Of a stretch of 64,000 bases of DNA, positions 8,098 through 14,353 are shown piece after piece; within the stretch, counting starts at the first letter, position 1; the number at the start of each line of letters is the position of its first letter. The stretch comes from Dehalococcoidia bacterium (GTDB lineage Bacteria; Chloroflexota; Dehalococcoidia; GIF9; UBA5629): positions 248,001 to 312,000 of the forward strand of contig JBAZEK010000002.1 of the NCBI GenBank assembly GCA_041653995.1, written 5' to 3'. The notes under the pieces are model-generated. The model saw nothing but the letters and a program-made list of their open reading frames with translations, made no database searches and was not told the origin of the DNA. Made by a program: the position numbers and the translations under genes.

Positions 8098-10092
8098 TCA
8101 TCTCTGAGAGTACTGCACTCTCTGCCGCGACTCTTCGGAAACGGGGTCTTTAATGTAATTGCACAAATCTTCAAGAATGACCACTTCAAACACTGGTTTC
8201 GCCGATTGACTTACCAGATACGCGTTATGTGTCGAGCCGAAGAATATACGGTTGTTTCCCTCGTTATCAATGAGGAAGGAACTCAGCATCAGCTTCTGTG
8301 AATAGCTACTGCTTGCCGTCCAGCAGACTACCAGATCGATCTGATCAGCGAACTTAATGCCATTATCGAAATCAGCGATTAGATAGTCAAGGTCATATTT
8401 GTATTCAATGACTTTCGGCTCCGATTCGTACGGCAAATGCATACTGTTGCGAACACCGAGCCGATTATTGGCAGCGTCATACAAATGAGATGGTGCGGAA
8501 GTATAGCTTAAGTAGATCAAACCATCGTAACGCTCGTTCTGAGAAGTCGCATAGAAATGGATCCCTTTGATTTGCGAGGCGCCCACCAATTCATGATACA
8601 GTGCCACCACATCCTGTTCCTGCTTGGGTACAGCTGAGTAGCATAGGTTGGAGACAATTCCTTCCAAACCCAACGGGTTCTGAGCCCGCCAATCCTCTTG
8701 CTGTTTCTTCCAGATATAAAGCTCCTTAGATGGAGTAAGGTCTTTCAATTCGCCAGTATCCGGTTTCATCAGCCAACGATAGTCGGTCAAAGCCCTCGTT
8801 GCGCTCACCGCCAGTTCTTCAGCGAGCTGCCTCAATTCCGGTTGGATTGTCTTGCGCCCTAGATCCGGTGATCCATGCCGGAAGTGAACGATCACGTGCG
8901 TCTGAAATTGATGACCGGTGTAGCGCTTCAAGGGTATCAGCAACAACTCTCCCTGGGGCATGTTATCGCACGCAATCTGCAATCCACCCCGTAGCACATA
9001 AGCGTTCTTTCGCAGTTTTAACTTCTCGTTGAAGAGCTCGAAGGTCTTTACACTATCCAGGAATGCCGCGTAGACAATCACCTGGTGCTTGGCCATCATC
9101 TCCTTTTGTTCATCGGAGAATGTTCCTTTTAGCGGTCTATCATCATTCAGAAGCTCCTCATAACTCCAAATGTCCCAGATACAATCGAGCATTCTATACT
9201 TTGGCTGCAGCTTCTGGAATTTTGTCTGTGGGTCCCCATCAATACTATTTACAGCCTTTCTCAACTCCCTCAGATCGATAGCCTTGAGCCCCTGTATCTC
9301 ATGTGGATAATAATACGTCGTGTTGTCGCTTTTGATCGTTGTTTCTTTGCTAGCATAGTCAGTTACCGTCAGAATGGCCATAGTGTGGAACGGCGCAGTA
9401 TCCAGATATATTCCGCCAAGTGGGGAGGTTAAGCGCAGAACATCAAACCATTGATCAGCGGTGGTGGCATTCTGCCAGCCCAGATCCTTTGGTTTCTCGC
9501 CATGACCGCCAGTCAAACGGATCTCTATGCAAGTCCCAGAGGTCTCATTTGCCAGCTCAATGACATTGAATGTACTCTCCTCCAAAGTTGGGCGCGGCAC
9601 TTTACCCGTCTGATCCTCAGCCCAAAGTCGGCCGCCCCTTAAAATCGCTGCCATCTGCCTGGAATCCTTCTTGGATTGTATCTGGATGTAATTGTAGCCA
9701 TATGCAAGGAATGTTGCCCCGACACCCTTGTTTCCACGCAAGTCATCAGCACGTTTGAAGCTGACATTGGGACGAAAACACAGCAGGAATTCCTCCTCAG
9801 TCATCCCAGTGCCATTATCGGTGACACGGACTGTGCGATTGGAAAGATCTATGAATATCCAAATCTTAGGAGTGTATTTGTCGTCAGCAGCTATTTTCAT
9901 CTTTTGAACGGCATCCAGAGCATTTTGAATAGCTTCTGAGAACAAGTCGTAGAAACCCGTGTATGACTTCAGAATGTTTACAACGGTCCCCTTCAGCGCC
10001 TCATCGAGAATCGTGTTGAACTTCCCCTGCTTCTCGATCTCCAACGATTGGCCAGGCAGATCAGATAACGGGTCAAATCCCTGAATTTCCAT
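8098..10092 (-). CDS. Large GHKL-family ATPase (HSP90/MORC-like), element cargo
   Basis: This 664-aa protein begins with a GHKL ATP-binding fold. The N box (EAIQNALDA, 53-61), G1 box (DNGTGM, 92-97) and G2 box (GNKGVGATF, 120-128) are intact, so ATP binding is likely. There is no histidine-kinase dimerisation domain and no MutL signature. The remaining ~450 residues are not recognised. Stand-alone GHKL ATPases of this size occur in bacterial defence and mobile loci and relate to Hsp90/MORC machines; the role here is inferred only from that. The start is ATG at 10092 with GGAGG 6-8 nt upstream; the frame extends 13 codons further to a TTG that has no such site. It is transcribed away from the PRTase operon. 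Confidence 0.8.
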   Translation of the reverse strand: MEIQGFDPLSDLPGQSLEIEKQGKFNTILDEALKGTVVNILKSYTGFYDLFSEAIQNALDAVQKMKIAADDKYTPKIWIFIDLSNRTVRVTDNGTGMTEEEFLLCFRPNVSFKRADDLRGNKGVGATFLAYGYNYIQIQSKKDSRQMAAILRGGRLWAEDQTGKVPRPTLEESTFNVIELANETSGTCIEIRLTGGHGEKPKDLGWQNATTADQWFDVLRLTSPLGGIYLDTAPFHTMAILTVTDYASKETTIKSDNTTYYYPHEIQGLKAIDLRELRKAVNSIDGDPQTKFQKLQPKYRMLDCIWDIWSYEELLNDDRPLKGTFSDEQKEMMAKHQVIVYAAFLDSVKTFELFNEKLKLRKNAYVLRGGLQIACDNMPQGELLLIPLKRYTGHQFQTHVIVHFRHGSPDLGRKTIQPELRQLAEELAVSATRALTDYRWLMKPDTGELKDLTPSKELYIWKKQQEDWRAQNPLGLEGIVSNLCYSAVPKQEQDVVALYHELVGASQIKGIHFYATSQNERYDGLIYLSYTSAPSHLYDAANNRLGVRNSMHLPYESEPKVIEYKYDLDYLIADFDNGIKFADQIDLVVCWTASSSYSQKLMLSSFLIDNEGNNRIFFGSTHNAYLVSQSAKPVFEVVILEDLCNYIKDPVSEESRQRVQYSQR

Positions 10093-10435
10093 TTGCGACC
10101 TCCAGTGCAAGCACAAATATTTAGAAAGCAATATTGAGATACGCCATTGCTTTCAGCTCCTAATCAGCCCTTACCTGTGAACCACAAACTGGCAAGTACG
10201 ATGGAATTAGATGGCCACATTATATAGGCTTTCATGACAAACGAAAAGGACAATGGATTTCGTGCTTGGTAACCTATGCGCACCCCAGAGGCGATCCCAC
10301 ATATATAAGCCACTTGTTGCAGAACGAATGCTTTTCATATATCATATATATTAAACTATTTAATACGGTATTTGACATCAGTTTTTATATATATTAAAAT
10401 TAGAAAATTAATTCTGATTATAATAACATATTTAA
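10093..10435. other. AT-rich divergent intergenic region of the element
   Basis: This ~340-bp region separates the minus-strand GHKL gene from the plus-strand winged-helix operon. The right half (about 10320-10435) is extremely AT-rich, with runs such as ATATATCATATATATTAA, quite unlike the flanking chromosome. It contains one clear plus-strand promoter and no open gene. The AT-rich tract is a plausible binding site for the small winged-helix protein; that is inference. Confidence 0.5.
10372..10400 (+). promoter_or_regulatory. Promoter of the winged-helix/PRTase-like operon
   Basis: TTGACA (10372-10377) and TAAAAT (10395-10400) are separated by 17 nt, a near-consensus housekeeping sigma promoter. 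Transcription would begin near 10407, about 29 nt before the first ATG of the operon. No Shine-Dalgarno is visible in that leader. Confidence 0.7.
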
Positions 10436-10645
10436 ATGCAAGAAAAAATTACTGACAAAATCATAAAATACATGAAAAAGGACCTTAGGCGCGAATACAC
10501 TATTCCCGAAATCATGAGGGAAATCAATGTCAAGAATCGGGAAAAGGTGGTCGTTGCTTTGACCGAGCTGACGACTTTGGCTATCATTGAAATTTCACGT
10601 GAAAAGGGCAGGACTCCGTACTATAGGATTAAGGAAACAAAATAA
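10436..10645 (+). CDS. Small winged-helix-type protein
   Basis: This 69-aa basic protein has a helix-turn-helix pattern (YTIPEIMREI near 22-31, then a recognition-helix-like VKNREKVVVALTEL) and ends with a short beta-wing (IIEISREKGRTPYYRI). It resembles small winged-helix regulators or plasmid/phage DNA-binding proteins. It is the first gene behind the 10372 promoter. Its TAA overlaps the next ATG (TAATG), so expression is coupled. It may repress its own operon. No close family was recognised. Confidence 0.7.
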   Translation: MQEKITDKIIKYMKKDLRREYTIPEIMREINVKNREKVVVALTELTTLAIIEISREKGRTPYYRIKETK

Positions 10646-11490
10646 TGTTTGATTGGCTCGGATTGTTGTGGGCGGTCATCTTTGCTATAATCGTGCCGCC
10701 CATTGTTTCGACGAGGGCAGTACGATGGGTAGTGGGGATATTGCATCTTGAGCCGCAGTACAATCGGTTTCTTATATGGCTAGCTAGCAAAAGGATACGA
10801 TCGAAATTCGCGCTTACGAAAAAGGAAATTCGCAAGATTTTTAAAGAAGTTAATCGGGAGGTTTTATCGACCCGGTCGGAAGATCGGATTGTTGAGAAAA
10901 TCGCTCAATTTGGACTTGTAACTATCTTAGATAAAAAGGATCTCAAGAAACATAAGAAAGAAGTACTTGTGTCTGCGAATTCCGACACTAAGTTCAGAGT
11001 AAATTGGGATAAGCTGTTTGTAACCTTGGATACGATACTGGAAAATACGATAGTTGGGCCACTAAACGAATTCTACGACAAGGACAAGGTCGCTTGCATT
11101 GTTGTATTGCCTTTTCCGCGTGGGGGAAAAGCATCGCTGGCGGTCGCTTTTGAAAGAGCGCTGAAGGACTGCCTAGCTTCACAAGATGTGCCCTCTATTA
11201 TCCTTACACCGGCATTACTGCGAGTAAGGCCCAAGGCTCAAGGACTTATTCGCAGTAAGAAAAATGAAAGAATATTGGTACTCCAGCCAGTTGGTATGAA
11301 CGATAAACACTTGCAGAAAACTGTTGAATACATACAGCAATACAGTGAAAGCGAAATATCTGAAATCCTGACTATTATAAAACTAGAAGAGCATGAATAT
11401 GAATACGCTGATCCATCTGTACGACATAGAGTAGTTATCGACTTGAATCTACGATGTTATCAGGGAGACTTCGAAAATGGAAATAATTGA
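10645..11490 (+). CDS. Membrane-anchored protein with degenerate phosphoribosyltransferase-like domain
   Basis: This 281-aa protein has a hydrophobic N-terminal segment (residues ~5-32, a probable membrane anchor), a Lys-rich helical middle (about 50-110) and a C-terminal alpha/beta domain. The C-terminal domain has the layout of a type I PRTase: a strand ending LPFPRGG (155-161) and, 50 residues later, ILVLQPVGMND (210-220), where active enzymes have a PRPP loop of the DDVxTTG type. The loop acids and TTG are missing, so it is probably catalytically inactive or binds another ligand. The fold is inferred from this pattern and from the adjacent true PRTase-like gene. Both ends overlap neighbouring genes (1 bp and 14 bp). 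Confidence 0.6.
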   Translation: MFDWLGLLWAVIFAIIVPPIVSTRAVRWVVGILHLEPQYNRFLIWLASKRIRSKFALTKKEIRKIFKEVNREVLSTRSEDRIVEKIAQFGLVTILDKKDLKKHKKEVLVSANSDTKFRVNWDKLFVTLDTILENTIVGPLNEFYDKDKVACIVVLPFPRGGKASLAVAFERALKDCLASQDVPSIILTPALLRVRPKAQGLIRSKKNERILVLQPVGMNDKHLQKTVEYIQQYSESEISEILTIIKLEEHEYEYADPSVRHRVVIDLNLRCYQGDFENGNN

Positions 11491-12163
11491 AGAGTCTACA
11501 ATCGAAAGAATCACCGATCCTGAGGAAGTCAAAAAGTATTTCAGGGTTGGTGAAAGGCACAAAGCTAAAGAAAAAGCTATCATAGACTTGATCGCCTCTA
11601 CTGGTATGCTGCTGAAAGGGCATTTTTGTCTTGAATCTGGGCTACATACTCAGTTTTTTTCACGGTATGCCGATGGAGCTAGTTTAAACAGCAATGTGCG
11701 ACTTGTGATGGATGAACTGATCTCTGACCTGGCAGGAGACAATATCAGGTTCGATGTCATTATAGTCCAGCCATCGGCCGGTCATATATTGGGAGAAATG
11801 ATCGCCACGACTATGCATAAGCGGCTTGTTATAGCTGAAGTAGACAGTCACAACGTGCCTACCGGTGAATTGATCAACGACAAATATATTTATCCTAACG
11901 ACAGAATCCTGATTGTAAGTGATGTTTTCACAACGGGTACTGGTCTATCGGCAATATTGAGTGCTATTCGCCGCTGCAAAGCTAAACCTGTCGCAGTAGC
12001 ACTATTTGCAGATAGAGCTTGGGAAAAATTGAAGGAATTCGAAAAGCACGAAAGCATCAAGGTCTATAGTCTTGGTAGTCTTGATTTCCAAGATAAAACG
12101 GTCAGACCAACTGAATGTAGTCTAGATAGAACCAGTAAACCGATACCTAGCTGGGAAGTTTGA
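11477..12163 (+). CDS. Orotate phosphoribosyltransferase-like protein
   Basis: This 228-aa type I PRTase has the OPRT hallmark GHFCLESGLHTQFF (48-61; compare GxFxLxSG) and the PRPP-binding loop ILIVSDVFTTGTGL (144-157). Orotate PRTases make OMP from orotate and PRPP. Two deviations are visible: the first acid of the loop (usually E or D) is Ser149, and the catalytic flexible loop near 121-133 keeps His but lacks the usual lysines. A ~35-residue N-terminal extension is also unusual. It could be a divergent OPRT, another base PRTase, or a PRPP or nucleotide sensor. It overlaps the upstream PRTase-like gene by 14 bp, and pyrF follows after 213 bp. Confidence 0.75.
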   Translation: MEIIEESTIERITDPEEVKKYFRVGERHKAKEKAIIDLIASTGMLLKGHFCLESGLHTQFFSRYADGASLNSNVRLVMDELISDLAGDNIRFDVIIVQPSAGHILGEMIATTMHKRLVIAEVDSHNVPTGELINDKYIYPNDRILIVSDVFTTGTGLSAILSAIRRCKAKPVAVALFADRAWEKLKEFEKHESIKVYSLGSLDFQDKTVRPTECSLDRTSKPIPSWEV

Positions 12164-12266
12164 CAACTACCGACCAGATCAACTCACACCTTCTCAAACC
12201 CCTATTATCTACCTAGTGTCACCAGCGTTAACTCGCCAATTCATCCCTGCAATGCCAAGATTTATT

Positions 12267-12296
12267 TTGAAATGGGCCACTAAATAAGGGTAGAAT
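12267..12296 (+). promoter_or_regulatory. Candidate pyrF promoter
   Basis: TTGAAA (12267-12272) and TAGAAT (12291-12296) are separated by 18 nt. The predicted start near 12303 gives a ~74-nt leader that contains the 24-bp palindrome and a strong ribosome binding site. Confidence 0.5.
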
Positions 12297-12338
12297 AATT
12301 GCATTGGCAGGTTAAACTGCTGTTGGAGCGGTAGGCGG

Positions 12339-12362
12339 AGGTCTTTGGTTAACCAAAGACCT
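12339..12362 (+). promoter_or_regulatory. 24-bp perfect palindrome abutting the pyrF ribosome binding site
   Basis: AGGTCTTTGGTT is followed directly by its exact reverse complement, and the AAGGAGGTGGG ribosome binding site begins at the palindrome's edge. It could be a repressor operator or an RNA hairpin limiting ribosome access. There is no U tract, so it is not a standard terminator. Confidence 0.7.
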
Positions 12363-12376
12363 AAGGAGGTGGGATT

Positions 12377-13153
12377 ATGCGTATTGCAGAATTAGCTAGG
12401 CAACGAATAATTGTTGCCTTGGATGTTGCCACCCAATCTGAGGCCATGGCATTGGTCAAACAACTAAGTGGACATGTCGGTCTCTTTAAGGTCGGCTTAG
12501 AATTAATAACTTCCGAAGGAATTGGAATCGTCCGAAAGATAACCGATCGTGGAGCAAAAGTATTTCTCGATGGCAAATTTCACGACATACCAAACACGGT
12601 TGAAGGGGCATCTGGGGCAGCGACCAGGTTGGGAGTCGCTATGTTCAATGTACACACCATGGGTGGTGTAGCAATGATGCAAGCCGCGGCAAAGGCGGCT
12701 GTTGAAGAAGCGATTAAGGAAGGGATTGAACGGCCACTCGTCCTGGGCGTTACCATACTCACTAGCATAGATAGATTCACCATGAATGAGCAATTAAAAG
12801 TGGCTGGGGCAGTAAAGACACAGGTAGTCAATTTAGCGGAACTTGCAGACATGTCGGGGCTAGACGGTGTAATTGCATCACCCCGAGAAATTACCGCTAT
12901 TCGCAAAAGCGTTAATCCGAAAATGCTGATCGTAACTCCTGGTGTTCGACCGAAATGGGCGGCCACTCAAGATCAAAAGCGCATCATGACACCGGCAGAG
13001 GCAATTGATAAAGGTGCCTCGTATTTGGTCATCGGTCGTCCGATTACCAAACCGCCGATTCAAATAGGTACGCCTATTAACGCCGCGAAAATGATCTCGG
13101 AAGAAATTGCTTCTGCCTTGATTAAAAGGATCAATAATCTAAGCAAGGTTTAG
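12377..13153 (+). CDS. pyrF: Orotidine 5'-phosphate decarboxylase
   Basis: This 258-aa TIM-barrel enzyme converts OMP to UMP, the last step of de novo pyrimidine synthesis. The catalytic tetrad is intact: Lys39 in FKVGLEL, and Asp65-x-Lys67-x-x-Asp70 in FLDGKFHDIPNTV. The phosphate-binding segment TPGVRP lies at 186-191 and IGRPI near the end. The start at ATG 12377 follows AAGGAGGTGGG. It lies inside the tRNA-Ser element rather than in a pyr operon. With the OPRT-like gene upstream, the element carries look-alikes of both final UMP-forming steps. Whether it is the host's only pyrF cannot be seen here. Confidence 0.95.
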   Translation: MRIAELARQRIIVALDVATQSEAMALVKQLSGHVGLFKVGLELITSEGIGIVRKITDRGAKVFLDGKFHDIPNTVEGASGAATRLGVAMFNVHTMGGVAMMQAAAKAAVEEAIKEGIERPLVLGVTILTSIDRFTMNEQLKVAGAVKTQVVNLAELADMSGLDGVIASPREITAIRKSVNPKMLIVTPGVRPKWAATQDQKRIMTPAEAIDKGASYLVIGRPITKPPIQIGTPINAAKMISEEIASALIKRINNLSKV

Positions 13154-13170
13154 GCAGTAATAGCGGCATT

Positions 13171-13365
13171 ACTAGGTCAATTCACGGCAGGGCTCGTGAA
13201 AACCACGCGAAACCCCAGATATTGCCAGAGAGGCTAGGGCATTCCAGTATAGCCATCACGCTGGACACTTACTCCCACGTTTCACTGGGTTTGCAGGCTG
13301 CAACAGCAAAAGCTTTGACGAGGCTTTCGGTAATAACTATAATTAACGGTTTGATAAGCGGTTGA
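13171..13365 (+). pseudogene. Tyrosine recombinase (integrase), C-terminal remnant
   Basis: An open frame ending with TGA at 13363-13365 encodes PERLGHSSIAITLDTYSHV followed by a helical tail. This is the hallmark C-terminal box of phage/ICE tyrosine recombinases (LGHxSxxxTxxxY), including the GH pair and the nucleophilic Tyr. Everything upstream (core-binding domain, first catalytic Arg) is gone, replaced by pyrF and spacer. The remnant lies 56 bp from attR, where an integrase gene of a tRNA-targeting element normally sits. It is a strong marker that the segment was acquired by integrase action. Confidence 0.88.
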
Positions 13366-13420
13366 AAAATTAGATAGACTGTTAGTATCGAAAGTTCAAT
13401 TTCAGCTTGAATAAGCAGCA

Positions 13421-13465
13421 CGGAGGGGTGACCGAGTGGACGATGGTGACGGTCTTGAAAACCGT
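13421..13465 (+). repeat. attR: 45-bp tRNA-Ser 5'-half repeat at the element's right end
   Basis: Identical to 7782-7826. Here it forms the 5' half of the complete tRNA-Ser gene, so the element carried a replacement for the tRNA 5' half. Identity stops after ACCGT, at the end of the anticodon stem, which places the crossover in or near the anticodon arm. Confidence 0.9.
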
Positions 13466-13510
13466 TTTAGCTTCGCGCTAACGCGGGTTCGAATCCCGCC
13501 CCCTCCGCCA
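13422..13510 (+). tRNA. tRNA-Ser(UGA)
   Basis: This 89-nt tRNA includes an encoded CCA. The acceptor stem pairs GGAGGGG with CCCCTCC. The anticodon stem ACGGT/ACCGT encloses CTTGAAA, giving anticodon TGA. A class II long variable arm (TAGC, loop, GCTA) and a T arm GCGGG-TTCGAAT-CCCGC are present. It has been rebuilt from an element-supplied 5' half and the native 3' half. Its original promoter now lies 5.6 kb upstream at 7742-7770. Confidence 0.97.
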
Positions 13511-13536
13511 TCTTTCCAAAGCCGGATCACGGTCGA

Positions 13537-14118
13537 CTATTCTTTACCGAGCTCCGCCATTAATTCCTTGCTCAGCTTGTCTACGTCCAGGTTCTTGAGG
13601 GAGAAACCGAGCAGCATCAGCAGCAGGCCGAAGATCACCAGGTAAACGGCCATGATGACTACCAGCAGCACCGTGCCCGCTACGACATTGGCCAGTATCA
13701 GGCCGCCCAGCAGCACGGAGATGATGCCGGTGACAAGTATCATCCAGGCGCCGGGTATGTATTTCCATTGGGCGATGGAGAAAACCAGCTCGAGTATGCC
13801 CGTCAGCAGCGCCCAGAAAGCGATAAAATAAATGATGATGACGCCAGCCAGCAGCGGCGCGATCAGTATGGCGATGCCCGCCAGTATGCCGATAATGCCC
13901 TCCGTGATCAGCCAGGCGCGGTCCCTGTGGGGCGGTTTATTGATGATGCCCACTATCAGGGCGAATATACCGTCCAGCAGGGCATAGATACCGATAAACA
14001 GAATCAGCAGTTCAGCCGCCGTAAGGGGATCCAGTACCAGCAAAACGATGCCCAGTACAAGGGCGATCAGCCCGCGCAACGAGATCAGCCACCATCTCTT
14101 TACCATTGTCTCCAGCAT
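13537..14118 (-). CDS. DUF308/HdeD-family membrane protein
   Basis: This 193-aa protein has six hydrophobic segments in pairs, with conserved patterns such as WWLISLRGLIALVLG at the N terminus and repeated LxxGIxxL motifs. This is the signature of the HdeD/DUF308 family, inner-membrane proteins linked in enterobacteria to acid resistance. The function here is unknown. The start at ATG 14118 is preceded on the minus strand by AGGAGGTTGAA. It is the first host gene after the tRNA-Ser element. Confidence 0.85.
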   Translation of the reverse strand: MLETMVKRWWLISLRGLIALVLGIVLLVLDPLTAAELLILFIGIYALLDGIFALIVGIINKPPHRDRAWLITEGIIGILAGIAILIAPLLAGVIIIYFIAFWALLTGILELVFSIAQWKYIPGAWMILVTGIISVLLGGLILANVVAGTVLLVVIMAVYLVIFGLLLMLLGFSLKNLDVDKLSKELMAELGKE

Positions 14119-14157
14119 TTCAACCTCCTTTTGGGAGCACCCCGGGCGTATTATATA

Positions 14158-14186
14158 TTGTCAGGCAATGCCGCGGCTACTATAAT
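14158..14186 (+). promoter_or_regulatory. Near-consensus promoter for a 39-aa membrane peptide
   Basis: TTGTCA (14158-14163) and a perfect TATAAT (14181-14186) are separated by 17 nt. Transcription would start near 14193, only about a dozen bases before the ATG at 14205. Confidence 0.75.
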
Positions 14187-14204
14187 GTGTACCCGGCCGA
14201 CATT

Positions 14205-14324
14205 ATGGACAACAAATATATCAAGGTAGCCGTCATACTGGTTATCGCCAGCTTCATCATCGTGACAATGGTTTTCGCCGTCATAGTGCTGGCCGTCAGG
14301 GGCCCGGAATGGCTGGGCAAATGA
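14205..14324 (+). CDS. 39-aa single-pass membrane peptide
   Basis: The peptide begins MDNKYIKVAVILVIASF and continues as one long hydrophobic helix (residues ~7-30), ending RGPEWLGK. The near-consensus promoter just upstream puts the mRNA start about 12 nt before this ATG, and no Shine-Dalgarno precedes it, so initiation may be nearly leaderless. The longer reading frame upstream would begin inside or before the promoter and is unlikely. Function unknown. Confidence 0.6.
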   Translation: MDNKYIKVAVILVIASFIIVTMVFAVIVLAVRGPEWLGK

Positions 14325-14353
14325 CGTTTTAATAGACTCGGCGCCGCGATAAA

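Larger units (their letters stand above)
7782..13465. mobile_element. Integrated element (about 5.6 kb) in tRNA-Ser(UGA)
   Basis: The segment lies between two exact 45-bp copies of the tRNA-Ser 5' half. The intact tRNA is rebuilt at the right end, and a tyrosine-recombinase C-terminal remnant lies just inside that end. Genes inside have AT-richer coding and upstream regions (for example 10300-10440) than the GC-rich flanks. Cargo: GHKL ATPase (minus strand), a coupled winged-helix / PRTase-like / OPRT-like operon, and pyrF. No intact integrase, replication or conjugation gene is seen, so it is probably immobile now. The boundaries are direct observation; the integration mechanism is inferred. 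Confidence 0.85.

Noticed and set aside
11477..13153. Plain pyrE-pyrF operon of the host
   Set aside because: The OPRT-like protein has an altered PRPP loop and catalytic loop, the genes are separated by 213 bp with a separate promoter, and both lie inside the tRNA-Ser repeats.
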